Assembly (NCBI GenBank): GCA_025558075.1
Contig: JAHLKF010000002.1
Location: 868,001 to 932,000 of the forward strand
Length of the DNA stretch: 64,000 nucleotides
Origin: Gaertneriomyces semiglobifer
Taxonomy: Eukaryota; Chytridiomycota; Chytridiomycetes; Spizellomycetales; Spizellomycetaceae
Direction: 5' to 3'
Shown here in pieces: positions 42,421 to 52,823 of the stretch (the stretch's first letter is position 1; each line of letters opens with the position of its first letter). The position numbers and the translations under genes were made by a program. Under the pieces are notes generated by a model that saw only the letters and a program-made list of their open reading frames with translations, was not told the origin of the DNA and made no database searches.

Positions 42421-45403
42421 ATGCGGAGGATGAGGTCCTTGGATAAGAGCACTCGCGCCGCAAAGCGATCCAAAAGGAATGATGGCAGCGCTTCGGATGG
42501 CCTTAATCAACCTAGCATCTCCGCTGGCGGAAATGCACAAGGCATTCCAGGATCAAGTCAAGGATTCGAGGACATAGAACCCCCAATAATGATTCCTGCT
42601 GGTGGAAACGAACCATTGCCAACCCCCGCTCCGACTCAACGAAGTAGTGCGCAAGCCAGTGCAAGTGTAGATGATTTATCTACAAACGTTTATTCAACCT
42701 CAACAGGTATGAATCAAACTGCCGTACGCGTCATCCTTTTGCTTTCCTTTGAAACCACCCCGTTCATAATGTTACATAGTTGCAGAGTCCGCCATTGAGG
42801 AGGCTGAGGCCCAGGTACCAAACGCCGAAAAGGCAGAGTTGTACCGTCTCCTGAATCGAGCTGCTTCTGCAAATTGGTTCACAGACCTTCACACGCATTT
42901 GCTGGGCATGGGAAGTGCTGACTTTTGGGTATCGAGGATTATGGTCACATACCTTTCAAGCGTGAAACGAAACTGGAAGGCCGGGGAACGTACGGATCCA
43001 GGCGTCCTGGCCAAGTTTTTCACGGAACTCATACACGCTCAGCTGGAATTGAATAAGGAAGAAACAAAGGCAGTAGACTCATGGGTGAAGACCTTCACGA
43101 AAGCTTTGAAAAAGGGTACAATTCTCCAGCAGTTCAACGTTCACGATATCTTGGAGTTTTCCAGACCCACGTGGGATGAACTAGTCGAACTTAAGGAGAG
43201 CGACAGGACAACCATGTTAGAGTGCTTCGGCAAGTACTACACTGATGATGTCGTGTTCACGAAAGCAAACCTTCTTGACGCTGTCAACCCGCCGCCATCT
43301 CTTCGCAACGAACCTCAGAAACTGGCGTTCTTGGAAAGTGTCTTTTCCCAAGGGTCCCGGTCAAAACGACCATTCAAAGAAATGTTCCGCCAGTACCTGA
43401 TCTTCAATGCTCGAGGAAAGAATGGAGTTGCTCAATTTGAGCTGGTCACTGGAATAACAAATAGTGACCTCCTCGAGTTGATGGAACTCGGTGAAAATGG
43501 AGAGCAGGATCATATGCGAAGTGACCGAGCTAAAGCCATTGAAGGAGTCATCCGCAATGGATTCTCTATGCTCAATGCAGATGGAAGTCAGCCAGACTCT
43601 CTTAATGCTGCTCAAGTTCGTGAGTTTCGCGGATGTTTTACACCCGAATTTTATCCACGTCGTTTCGCCTTGAAGGACTGTATTTATAGTCAGCGCCTGG
43701 AAGTGCTAGGAATTCTGATCAACAATACCGCAGGCAGGTACGGTAAGTCCGGCGTAATTTATGTAGAATATTCTGTAGGTGTCAACGACATGCTCAACTT
43801 GAACGTATGGAAGCATTTGACTGAAAGCGTATTCAGTGGTTCTGTTGAGGGTTCAAGTGGGAAGCCAAAGAAAACGCAAGGTAGAAGTCCAATAGAAAAA
43901 AAGAAAAATGAAGAAGAGGGCAGGGGACAACATGAACACAGGATGGAAATTGGACAAGAGCTTTTGGCATCGGGACAACATGAACACAGGATGGAAATTG
44001 GACAAGAGCTTTTGGCATCGGGACAACATGAACACAGGATGGAAATTGGACAAGAGCTTTTGGCATCGGGACAACATGAACACAGCATGGAAATTGGACA
44101 AGAGCCTTCGGCATCGGGACAACATGAACACAGCATGGATATTGGACAAGAGCCTTCGGCATCGGAGGGCAGCGTGCTTTCAGAGCTGGCGCTCTGTTCC
44201 GAATTAAAAAACCTGAAGCCGAGGTGGCGGCGGCATATGGGAGCATATGAGGACCGTAAACACGGGTTTACTTACCGCTTTCTGGCGGCTTTCAACCGGA
44301 CGAAAGTGCATGTTCCGCAGGTGCTGGCTGCGGAAACCAAAATTCAATGGACCACGCCAACCATTTGTGATTCTATCAAGGGAACGGAATTTTTAGAGTC
44401 TTTTCCTGACCAGGCGCAGTCTATGTATGCATCAACGCAAGACTTGAAAGAAATGTTTGCACACTTGTTCGAGACAAGCGAGGATGGAAAAGGCCCAGGT
44501 GATGTTCAAACACATTTTTTTAACAGCTCAAATTTTGGTCTGAATTTAATCACCCGTTTTCAAAACGCAGGCCTCCGACTACGTGAACTGGTCAACACCA
44601 ATGTCGGCGATATTGACCTTGATAGCTGCAGCTATTCTTCTCTCAAAAAAACCAACAAAGGGCGTCAAATTCGTTTGTTGAAGCGATGGATCGAGTTTGT
44701 CGTCGGACTGGATTGGGTTGGCGACGAAGCCGGATTTCCATACTGCGCATTCGTACACCCTGACTTTCTGGACATTTTTAGGAGAATGCGTGAGCTCACT
44801 GGAAGGACATTTGGTGCACGCATTCACGGTGGCGAGTCGGTCCCTCGACCTGCTTCAATTTGCCCCGATGCACGCATGGCGGCAGCATACAAAGCCCACA
44901 TGCATATTGTGTGTGATGGGATCTTAAGGACGTATGAAGGGTTGAAAGGTCTGTACCCAAACGATTGTTGTTTTCTCCGGATAGGGCACGGCGTTGCGTT
45001 TCTGAATACACCGGAGAATGAAACAGCTCTTAAAGAAAAGTACGAACAAATTCTCGACCAAGAAAACAACATTGTTCTAGAACTCAATATGACCTCCAAC
45101 GCACATCTTTTGACGGATTCCAATCATCACGAAACAGAATCGTCGTCCGATGTGGGCTCGACCGTGGCCAAATTCATCAGCGGCAAACTTCGTGTTGTAT
45201 TGAGTACGGATGACGACGGTGTTTGGCCTATCAGAAAGTGTAAGCCGCACTATCATCACATTACCGTGCCCGGTGAATTCTGCATGGCGATTGCGGAGAG
45301 GGCTTTGACTAATAAGGAGGATTTGAAAAGAGTGATAGAGCAATCGTTCGCAGCCGCGTTCACCAAACTTCGGCTTCCGAAAGTATCCGACCTACGAATT
45401 TGA
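42421..45403 (+). CDS. Large adenosine-deaminase-fold protein (possible nucleotide deaminase)
   Basis: Exon 1 (42421-42706) and exon 2 (42786-45403), joined across a 79-bp intron, give about 967 residues. The first ~110 residues are polar with a basic KRSKR patch, possibly nuclear. The rest is a metal-dependent hydrolase of the ADA type: H131-x-H133 in TDLHTHLLG, YVEYSVGVND, GLDWVGDEAGFP, H776-G-G-E779 in RIHGGES, H830 in RIGHGV, SNAHL, and D904-D905 in LSTDDDGVW. All metal and catalytic positions expected for ADA are present. Housekeeping ADA is ~350 residues; here ~640 residues separate the first His pair from HGGE and contain five 16-residue repeats. Large ADA-fold enzymes of this size include RdrB of the bacterial RADAR defence system. 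The substrate is unknown. Confidence 0.75.
43924..44163 (+). repeat. Tandem repeat, five 48-bp units inside the deaminase gene
   Basis: Units start at 43924, 43972, 44020, 44068 and 44116. Each codes GQHEHRMEIGQELLAS or a near variant (HSMEIGQEPSAS). Units 1-3 are almost identical in DNA and units 4-5 share their own changes, so expansion is recent. The length keeps the frame. The repeat lies in the insert between the HxH and HxGE motifs. Confidence 0.95.
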
Positions 45404-47186
45404 ATGAAATACGAACGTGTTGGCGAAATGGAGAGCATGTCGTTGTAAAGCGGAAGAAAGTAATGTACATGTGCTGTCCTGATGGGAAAGCACATGGGAC
45501 AATCAACGTTTCATGCTATGCACAACATCCAAAAGAAATACCCGAATGCTCGGGCTCATGGCGAGAACATCATGCCTTTCATCAACAAAAAATGTCATTC
45601 ATGGCATGAGAAAACGGAGAAAGGTTCGCCCAGGCAACGTTACCAAACACCTGTTGCAATATCGTCCAGTTCATCTACGTTGGCATGCTCTTTAATTGCT
45701 TTTACTAACTGAATGATGGTGATCGCTTCCCGGTACTTTGCCACAGAGCTACTGATGCACGCCGCCAAAACATTTCGACTGTCCCACAAGAAAAATGTCA
45801 TATTTTAGACCCTAAGGCCGTTTTGCGTAGTCCGAACAGACAGACTAGAATGTAGTGCTCCTCAACGCCCATCAAGCTGTGACTGTCCAACCAGTTGCAA
45901 TTTTCACGTTCTATATAGCGGGCACACTTTTTCCCACCTCTTGTCGTTGATCAATAATTTTTTGGACAAATAAGGGATAGATCCAATCCAGGCATGTATT
46001 GTGGGAAAGAGTTGCCGAGAGGAGTTTTCCGCGTTCCTCCTTGAGATTCGTATGGGTTTCCATTTTAATCCCCATTTTCTCATCATTCTCATTGGGAGGA
46101 ACGGTGACACCATGCCCATCTGGCCAACCCTCTCGCGCTTTCCGCAATGGCACACATGGTACCGTCAATTTCAATGTTACCCGTACACCAACCCGTTCCA
46201 AAAATGCCCCTCAGAGCGAGGCCGTGCGAAGAGAGGGCCAAGAGATTGTGCAGTCCGCTGGGGCGGTTGATCAGTGAGTGATGCGGCCATAGATTCGGAT
46301 GGGGAATTGAGGGTAACGCGGGGGCAGGTCATAAGCATGTCTTTCCCATCCATACTGTCGTCGCCAACCGCGGTTCCTGTCCCTTTCCGCAAATACTGGA
46401 CCAGCAGCAACCGGTGGTAATCCGAGCCGTCAAGGAGGTAATCCTAACCGTCTCTCCGCTCTTTAACGTTCGCACGGCACCTCCTGTGGCTCTCGTCCAT
46501 TCGCCCAATCCCCTCCCACCCATGTCCGTTACGCCCAGTCCAGAACTCTTCGCTCTTCAGGTTTAACTGACATTGAGCGGAGCCGCTTACATAATGCGAG
46601 TTCCCCCGTGTTTGCTTACTGGTCTGTCACTGGGACTGACAGCTGTTCCCGGCCATGTACTGACTGGTTTTTACAACCGGCTAGAGCCACAGCAGCAGAG
46701 GGTGGCATGGTCAGCAGCAGCAGCATAAATGGACCAGCGTGTGGTTTATTGTTCTGGCACGCAACGTTTCCCGACTACAGCCTACCTCTTATGCACATCC
46801 GATGGCCTTGCCACTTTTCCCACCGGTTTATCCCGGAAAAAAGCTGATGGAATTGAGATTACCCCGACATCTCCATATCGTGAAAAGACGGTGTGTGGCA
46901 GCTCATATGATCCATTCATTCATGATGTGGCTAACGATTTCCCAAATAGCGAAATGGTCTTCGCCCACTTCGGGCACGAGCGAGAAGTGAATGGATCTGC
47001 GAGTTTTGACTGATGGAGAAGTGGCCTTTACTTTGGACAACTACCCGCCTTGTTCTGAGAAAGCGATTGAAGATCTAGTTGGGCGGCGCGGGGGGGGGGG
47101 GGTGACTTTGCCATCTTACCATCTTATCATGCAAACCTATTGGAGGTTCTCACGCAGGAGATGGCAAGCATCTGCCTTGCTGTAGC
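45404..47186. other. Accessory island, coding-like debris
   Basis: Several short frames on both strands have no family match. Examples: minus 46201-45911 (GIKMETHTNLKEERGKLLSA), plus 46591-46725 with a signal-peptide-like start (MRVPPCLLTGLSLGLTAVPG), and plus 46739-47185 broken by one stop at 46988 (KKLMELRLPRHLHIVKRR, then VLTDGEVAFTLDNYPPCSEK). A poly-G run occurs at about 47090-47101. I read this as decayed genes. Confidence 0.35.
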
Positions 47187-47633
47187 TACGAATTGGAATT
47201 TGGGCTTGCTACATCAGCGCAGATGCTTGCCGTGTTACTCATCCTAGTTTTGCGGAGTTTCGCTTCCGAACAACTAGAGGTGGTCGCCACTGCTTCCGGA
47301 TACTTCGGACACTGAAGTTCTTGTGGGAATTTCGGCGCGAAACGAAGAGCCCAAACATACTCGTGTACTTTCCCGCCGGTAATCAGAAGACTTGCAAGAC
47401 GAACATAATCATGAAGTGGACCACAGCAGCAAGAGCCTATTTCCTGCAAGTGCAACCGTCGTTCCCTGCGGCGGAGTGGGTTAACCATGTGACCACTGCC
47501 ATCGGCATCCGCGAGTTCTTGAGCATCTCTTGAGAGGAGCGTGAGACGATCTTGAGAATTGTTGGCAGCGTGAGAGGAGCAAATGCTATACCAGGTTTGC
47601 CGCAGCGTTGAGCCAGGAAGACCGAGCGATCCA
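47187..47633 (+). pseudogene. Broken plus-strand gene fragment
   Basis: Frame 1 reads YELEFGLATSAQMLAVLLIL, then LRSFASEQLEVVATASGYFG. After a frameshift near 47310 it continues as TLKFLWEFRRETKSPNILVY, KTNIIMKWTTAARAYFLQVQ and PAAEWVNHVTTAIGIREFLS, then a stop. It may be the 5' part of the nuclease-like pseudogene that follows. No function is assigned. Confidence 0.3.
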
Positions 47634-47723
47634 CAGCCGTGCGACCGGTCAACCGAGAAAGGCATGCACTCTTCTGGTTCTCACAAATCCCAGAGCATAG
47701 TTAACACTCCTCATTTGTTCTAG

Positions 47724-49170
47724 GCCGTGACCAAAAGCCAGCTCTCAGCAATCTTTGATGGCCTGGAGGCGGACCCGGTGCATACCGACTCCGCAATCGC
47801 GTCGTCCCGGACAGGGACCACCTTGGGATTCATATCCAATGACGCAGCGCGGTCGTCAGGGGAAGCGCAGGAACAGCTGCATATACTACCCTCTGTCACC
47901 TTTTGTGCAGGACAGCTACAGCATCAGGAGTTCCAAGCGTGCGCGCTTAGGGCACGATGATGATACCGAGGAATCTGGAGAAGAGCCTGACAACGAATTC
48001 ACCGATTCAGCCTAGGAAGGTGACGGGGAGGAGGATAATACTATCGGCGGCAGCATAAACCTGCCGCTCCCTCCGACCTTCATAGGCGTTCCGACAGACC
48101 CACATCCTCCGGCCGAGTTTGTATTGTCCAATGGCACGGACTTTGCGGCCGCATTATACAAGTACCAGCGCCAGGCCATAGCGCTAGGGAAAACAAAAAG
48201 CCTGACCGTTGAGACAAAAGTGAACGAAATACTTGCACATTGTTCAACGTTACTCGTGAGTCGCAATCAGCACTCCCGGCTCCTCTTAGAGCATATTGAG
48301 TAGGATTCATTAAATCTTGTCGACAAGCGCGTACAACAAATAGCGGAATTCAACCAGTATGACTTGCCTGAGGGCACCTTCATTTTTCTGCGAAGTATTG
48401 CATGCGCATGCTAGATGGGGCGAGCCTGCTGGAGCTCCACAGGCTCTTTGCCAAATTCTAGCTCCTCGAAGCCGGGAAACAGGCAACGGAGGAGGAGACC
48501 CGGATTATACAGACGTTCGAATTCCCGGCCTTTGACTTGCCGGCTGCACCAGTTCAATTATCTCAAGACTCAGAAGCACACCCTCGCATATTATGCCCGA
48601 GTCGCGCTTTAAGTCGCTTTCTTGACGTCAAAGGTACGATCCACGGAGCGTGGCCCAACACAGCTTCAGCGGCGGCAAAAGCAGATAAGGCTGTCAACAA
48701 GTGCAGTGGACAGCCAGACTTCAAACTCGCCTCTCTTGAACAATGTCAAGAAATTCTAGAGTGCGGATACGGTGAAGTCAAACCGTCACCAAGGGTGCCG
48801 ACAAGTACCTTCAAATGCCGACATGCTACACATAGTAAAGCTTGGTAAGCAGGCCCTGGACCAGCACAAGATGAAGGATGGTATGCCATCGTATACGTGT
48901 CTGTTTTCGTGTGGGCGTATCATTCACCTGTCACCTGTTACAGGAAGCTGTCATTACTGGGTGACAGCTTAGCTCCGGACAGCGTGTTTGGTTCGCCATC
49001 TAGCATCTCCTGCGAGATTTCACAGACGGGCCTCCGAACACGTTTGCACAGGTGCGGGGCGTTATAGTGGCGACCTCCGTAACCCTGCGTCTGGAGTTGA
49101 GATACCAAACAATCCTCGTGTTGCACACATCTTTGAGACAGTTACAAATGTTTTCGATTGCTGCGAGGTT
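47724..49170 (+). pseudogene. Decayed PD-(D/E)XK-like nuclease of a fungal multicopy effector-type family
   Basis: Read through in-frame stops (48013, 48301, 48412, 48460) and frameshifts, the protein has an acidic/NLS-like part (SSKRARLGHDDDTEESGEEP) and a helical middle (ALYKYQRQAIALGKTKSLTV). The core shows GQPDFKLA (Asp codon 48717), then CGYGEVKPS (Glu 48774, Lys 48780), i.e. D...ExK. Shifted downstream blocks follow: DMLHIVKLGKQALDQHKMKD and VAHIFETVTNVFDCCEV. This D-(x)n-ExK-LGKxAxDxxx order matches an uncharacterised nuclease-like family that I recall as common in chytrids and Mucoromycota. Multiple lesions make it non-functional. Confidence 0.5.
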
Positions 49171-49564
49171 GATGGTATGTATTTGTTGAATAGTAATCTG
49201 ACCTATGCCTCCCAATACGCCTCCGTGGTTCCAGGATTTGAATACTTGTCTCAACTTAAGTTTAACTTAAGGATATTGTTAATGTTAAGGAGTGCACACG
49301 CCCACTTAGTCGGGATCACTCTTAAGTACACTTCATTTTTTTATGAAATCGGCAAGCATATCAAGACAAGGCGCAAGCAGAAAGTAGCAATGTTACCTGC
49401 CGATGCTAGATAGTGATGCCATATAATGACCGTTGATGTGTCAGCCAAAAACTCCGACTTGGGAAATCTCGCACGCGTCAAACCTGGCGTCGTAGTTTGA
49501 AGAAAGCGTCTGGTGAAAATAAAAGACGAGAGAGATTTGGATGACCAGATAAACACACCTACAC
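49171..49564. other. Right edge of accessory island
   Basis: Remnant coding-like sequence up to about 49410, then the upstream region of the next core gene. Nothing else is identified. Confidence 0.4.
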
Positions 49565-50310
49565 ATGTCGTTTATTGTCGTCCGCTACGGAGGTATCTAT
49601 CCATGTCCATCCTGTTACGTATATACCCCCTGCCAAGCCCTAGCAGTTGGAAACGCTGCCCATCAACTGTGTGTTTTTTTTGAGCCTATCTATCGTATTC
49701 CTATTCATGCACCCACACTCATTCCCCATTTCACGCAGCAAATTCTGAAATCCTCCTGAACCCAAACTGCCCCATGCCCATCCTCCTTTCCTACCTGCGA
49801 AGCCAACTGGGCCTTCCGCAGGACACCATAGTGGACTTGGCTTCAGAAACTGGAGAGGTCTGTGACCTATGGGCTCCTTCAAAACAAAAGGACTACGCCC
49901 TCAAATGGGTTACTGGTGGTACCTGGGTCGGCGTCAAGGTTGGACTCGGTAAGTTGCGGCTGGAGGAAGGGACACGCCAAATATAGTCATACTATAAAAG
50001 CAAAAAGCTCAGAAGGAAAAAGGCAATATACAATATAAAGAACTAACGTATCGTTATGATAGACGGTGGAGACGATTCGCCGCACTACACCTCGCTGCTG
50101 GACAATCCAGGTGAGAAACTTAAATTCTCCACGCGTCGCACGTTGAAGCCAAACAGGACGCAGCGGATGAGTATTTCCGAAGAATCTCCCTCCACGCCAT
50201 CAGCAACCACACCCACTTCCAATACGACTCATGGGCGCAGGAATACTCTCACAAAAGGCAAAACAGGCAGTCAGGCTAGCTTGTCGGGCAAGAAAAAGAG
50301 TAAAAAGTAG
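49565..50310 (+). CDS. CXorf65-like protein
   Basis: Exons 49565-49592 (28 nt), 49739-49948 and 50063-50310 give about 161 residues. The spliced start MSFIVVRYGANSEILLNPNC, followed by LLSYLRSQLGLPQDTIVDLA and DYALKWVTGGTWVGVKVGL, matches the small CXorf65 family (an N-terminal ubiquitin-like beta-grasp region with a conserved NxNC). The C-terminus is basic and Ser/Thr-rich and ends KKKSKK. The family is found mainly in ciliated organisms, and its function is unknown. It is convergent with the calcyphosin-like gene. Confidence 0.7.
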
Positions 50311-50435
50311 CATTCCTCTACATAAAAGTGAAAAACTGTTGAACCGGGCAAAGCACGTAACAATATTTCTTTCTTGAAGAGCAAGAATACAAGCAAAAAA
50401 TAATGTCCAAACCGTTCTCGTTTGTCCACCCTTCA

Positions 50436-51947
50436 CTACACTGCAGTTTTTGCAAACAGCATGTACTCTAAGAAGCTGCACTCCCGCTTCAAAGCCGTTC
50501 GAAGGTACAATTCTAATCCAGTCACTCCTTCCTGTCTCGGTCGCCCGGCAGGCGTCCCCGAAAGCAAATCTTTTCCTTGAATGCCTGCCTCTTTCAGCAC
50601 TCGCCGGTAAATTCCTTCGAATATCTGTTCCTCCTCGGCCGTCGACGATGACGAGTACCCCACCAAAGAATACAGCTCCGAGACCAGGTCCCGTAGAAAC
50701 GGCCGCGAGTACATGGACTCTGCCGATGACGGCTTGCGTATCAGACACACATCAAGCCCAGTCCGGAACCTCCTTGGATCGTTCACTGCACAAAGCGAAC
50801 CACAGCATGAGTCCCTTTATTGTGTAGAAATTACCCAGCCATTCATTTAAGGGAAACTCACCCAACGCGCTCAAGCGACGTATCCGCGATGCAAGCTTTA
50901 GTTTCTCAGCTACCTGCGGCTGTATCCCTTGTGCTTTCAACGCAGGAAGCGTCTTGCGTCGTTCCGTCTCCTTTACCTGCATCATCCCTGGCCAACACCC
51001 TTGTACCATCTTTGCAAACCATTCATCCGAATCCACACCCGCAGATACACCGGCAAAGTAATATTCCCATTCAATGAGCTCAATGTTCTCATCGTCCTTT
51101 GCTCCGTATCCACTCCAGTATGTGCGAAATTCTTGGAGGAGTCGACCGGCGTCGGTCTCGCCTGATTGTACGCGTGGATGACCGGAAGGATGAAATAGTT
51201 TTCGTGCCGTTTCCAGAAACTTGGTCGTGTTGTTGCAGGAGTTTGCAATGTAGTTGTACGTGTCGCGTGCCAAATGTAATCGGATTGCAGGTAGACCTCC
51301 CTAAAGAGTGGGAAGGCCGGGGGTCCGACAAAATGTCAGTTGTTTTTGGAATCGTCTGGGAAACTCGACGCCCCAAAAGATGTCATGCAGACCTTGGCGG
51401 CTAGAATGAACTCTTCAATGGACGCCATATCTGCTCAAAGTGAGTTTTAGTTGGGCATTCTTGGAGATTTCATCGTTAGGTCTCAGCATCAAACCTTGCG
51501 AGTCCAAGTCATATGCTGTCGTGATGATCCTAGCATCCTGAAGCATTGCAAAATGCAGTTAGGGTCGACCCAAACCGAGAGGTTACGCATCGGTGACATG
51601 GACTGAGGTACCTCGACCGAAACTTCCACTCCACAGACATCCTTTAAAATGCCCTGTATCGTACTCGCAGTCTCCTCCGCCGTTTGTGTTGATACATCAC
51701 ACAACCGGTTATACAGCTGGAGCACCCTCGATTTTGGCGCGCTTGCACCTTCACCACCACCACCGGCAATGCCGTCCAACGCCGGTCTCAGAACTTGTTG
51801 CAAGAAAGGCTTCAAGCTCTCACGGTCCGGTTGTTCATTCTGTGTTCCGTCCGGTGACAGGTCCGATGGTTGGTAGTACGAGGAAAGCAGAGGTGATTCG
51901 GGAGATGGAGCAATAATGGAAAGCTTGCGGGTTACTACTGCCGCCAT
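50436..51947 (-). CDS. Calcyphosin-like EF-hand protein
   Basis: Exons (minus) 51947-51612, 51537-51495, 51430-51393, 51300-50862 and 50785-50436 give about 401 residues. The recognisable part is IELIEWEYYFAGVSAGVDSD followed by EWFAKMVQGCW, the EF-hand segment typical of calcyphosin/CAPSL proteins (EFMNYYAGVSA type). The upstream LARDTYNYIANSCNNTTKFL and TDAGRLLQEFRTYWSGYGA fit a degenerate EF pair. The N-terminal ~110 residues and the C-terminal ~115 are unassigned. Calcyphosins are calcium-binding and often linked to cilia. Exons 2 and 3 are short and were chosen because only they keep frame. Confidence 0.55.
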
Positions 51948-52823
51948 TGTGGTCCGCTCACCCCGATTTGGCCTCTGATCTAGCTGGTTTGCTTAATTTT
52001 TGGAACTCCGTAGCTAGATCGTTCAATGAGACCACTCAAGGACGAGCCTATTATTTGACCGTTTTCGATATTCCTCTTTCCGCCGGAAAGAGTTGGGTAC
52101 TGGCAACCTTTTTCTTTGGAAATGACTGGCGCTGTTGGCAAGGAATGGGCCGAATGCGGAAACAGACGTGGCTCTTCATTGTGTAGTGGGACACTGCCCA
52201 TACACCCTTGCCCAGTTTCAATATGCTCACGCTACGTAACTGCCAATATGACCCTGGAGGGGGCCATGAATGTTTCTATCTGACCCTCCTCGGCCCTCAA
52301 ACCAAGCTAACATGGACAACCCAACCTTAAGTGCTGCTCCAGGGCTCCAAACGCACCTGCAAAACCAAAGTATATCTCAGAATACCCCAGTCCCCTGTAG
52401 CTTTTAACCTCCGTCTCCACCCGTTCGCAGCCGCAGTCGTCGGCCCGCCGTGCGAATAACCGGGCGCTGCGTCAAAAAGTTCCGCGATGTCACCCCCGAG
52501 AATTTCACCGGAAGCGACGGTGACAAAAAGACCGTTCTTCCACCCAACCTCTTTTTCACGGTCGTGAAAGCTGGCGCGGAGCCTTCTCAACAGATATAAG
52601 ATTTCCCAGAGGGGGAGGAGGAATCATCAGAAGGCCTCCAAGTAGGCCGTTGAGATAGAGTACGAGCAGTTCTATTGCCAGGGGAAGGTGAAAGGATCAC
52701 CAGATCTCGGTGGAAGCTCCGTGAAGAGCAAGTTAAACACTACAAAGATCAACCACTATCTGCATTGCTACCTGACTTTGCCAAGTTGAACTCATAACCC
52801 CCGACAATCTCGCACAAAGAACG
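51948..52823. other. Divergent intergenic region with one doubtful ORF
   Basis: Between the calcyphosin-like (minus) and MBOAT (plus) genes. A minus frame at 52590-52327 (88 codons, with AAPGYSHGGPTTAAANGWRR) is coding-like but unrecognised. Nothing else is seen. Confidence 0.35.

Noticed and set aside
43759..44246. Minus-strand repeat proteins opposite the 48-bp repeat
   Set aside because: All three frames stay open only because the repeat length is a multiple of three; the plus frame carries the conserved deaminase motifs.
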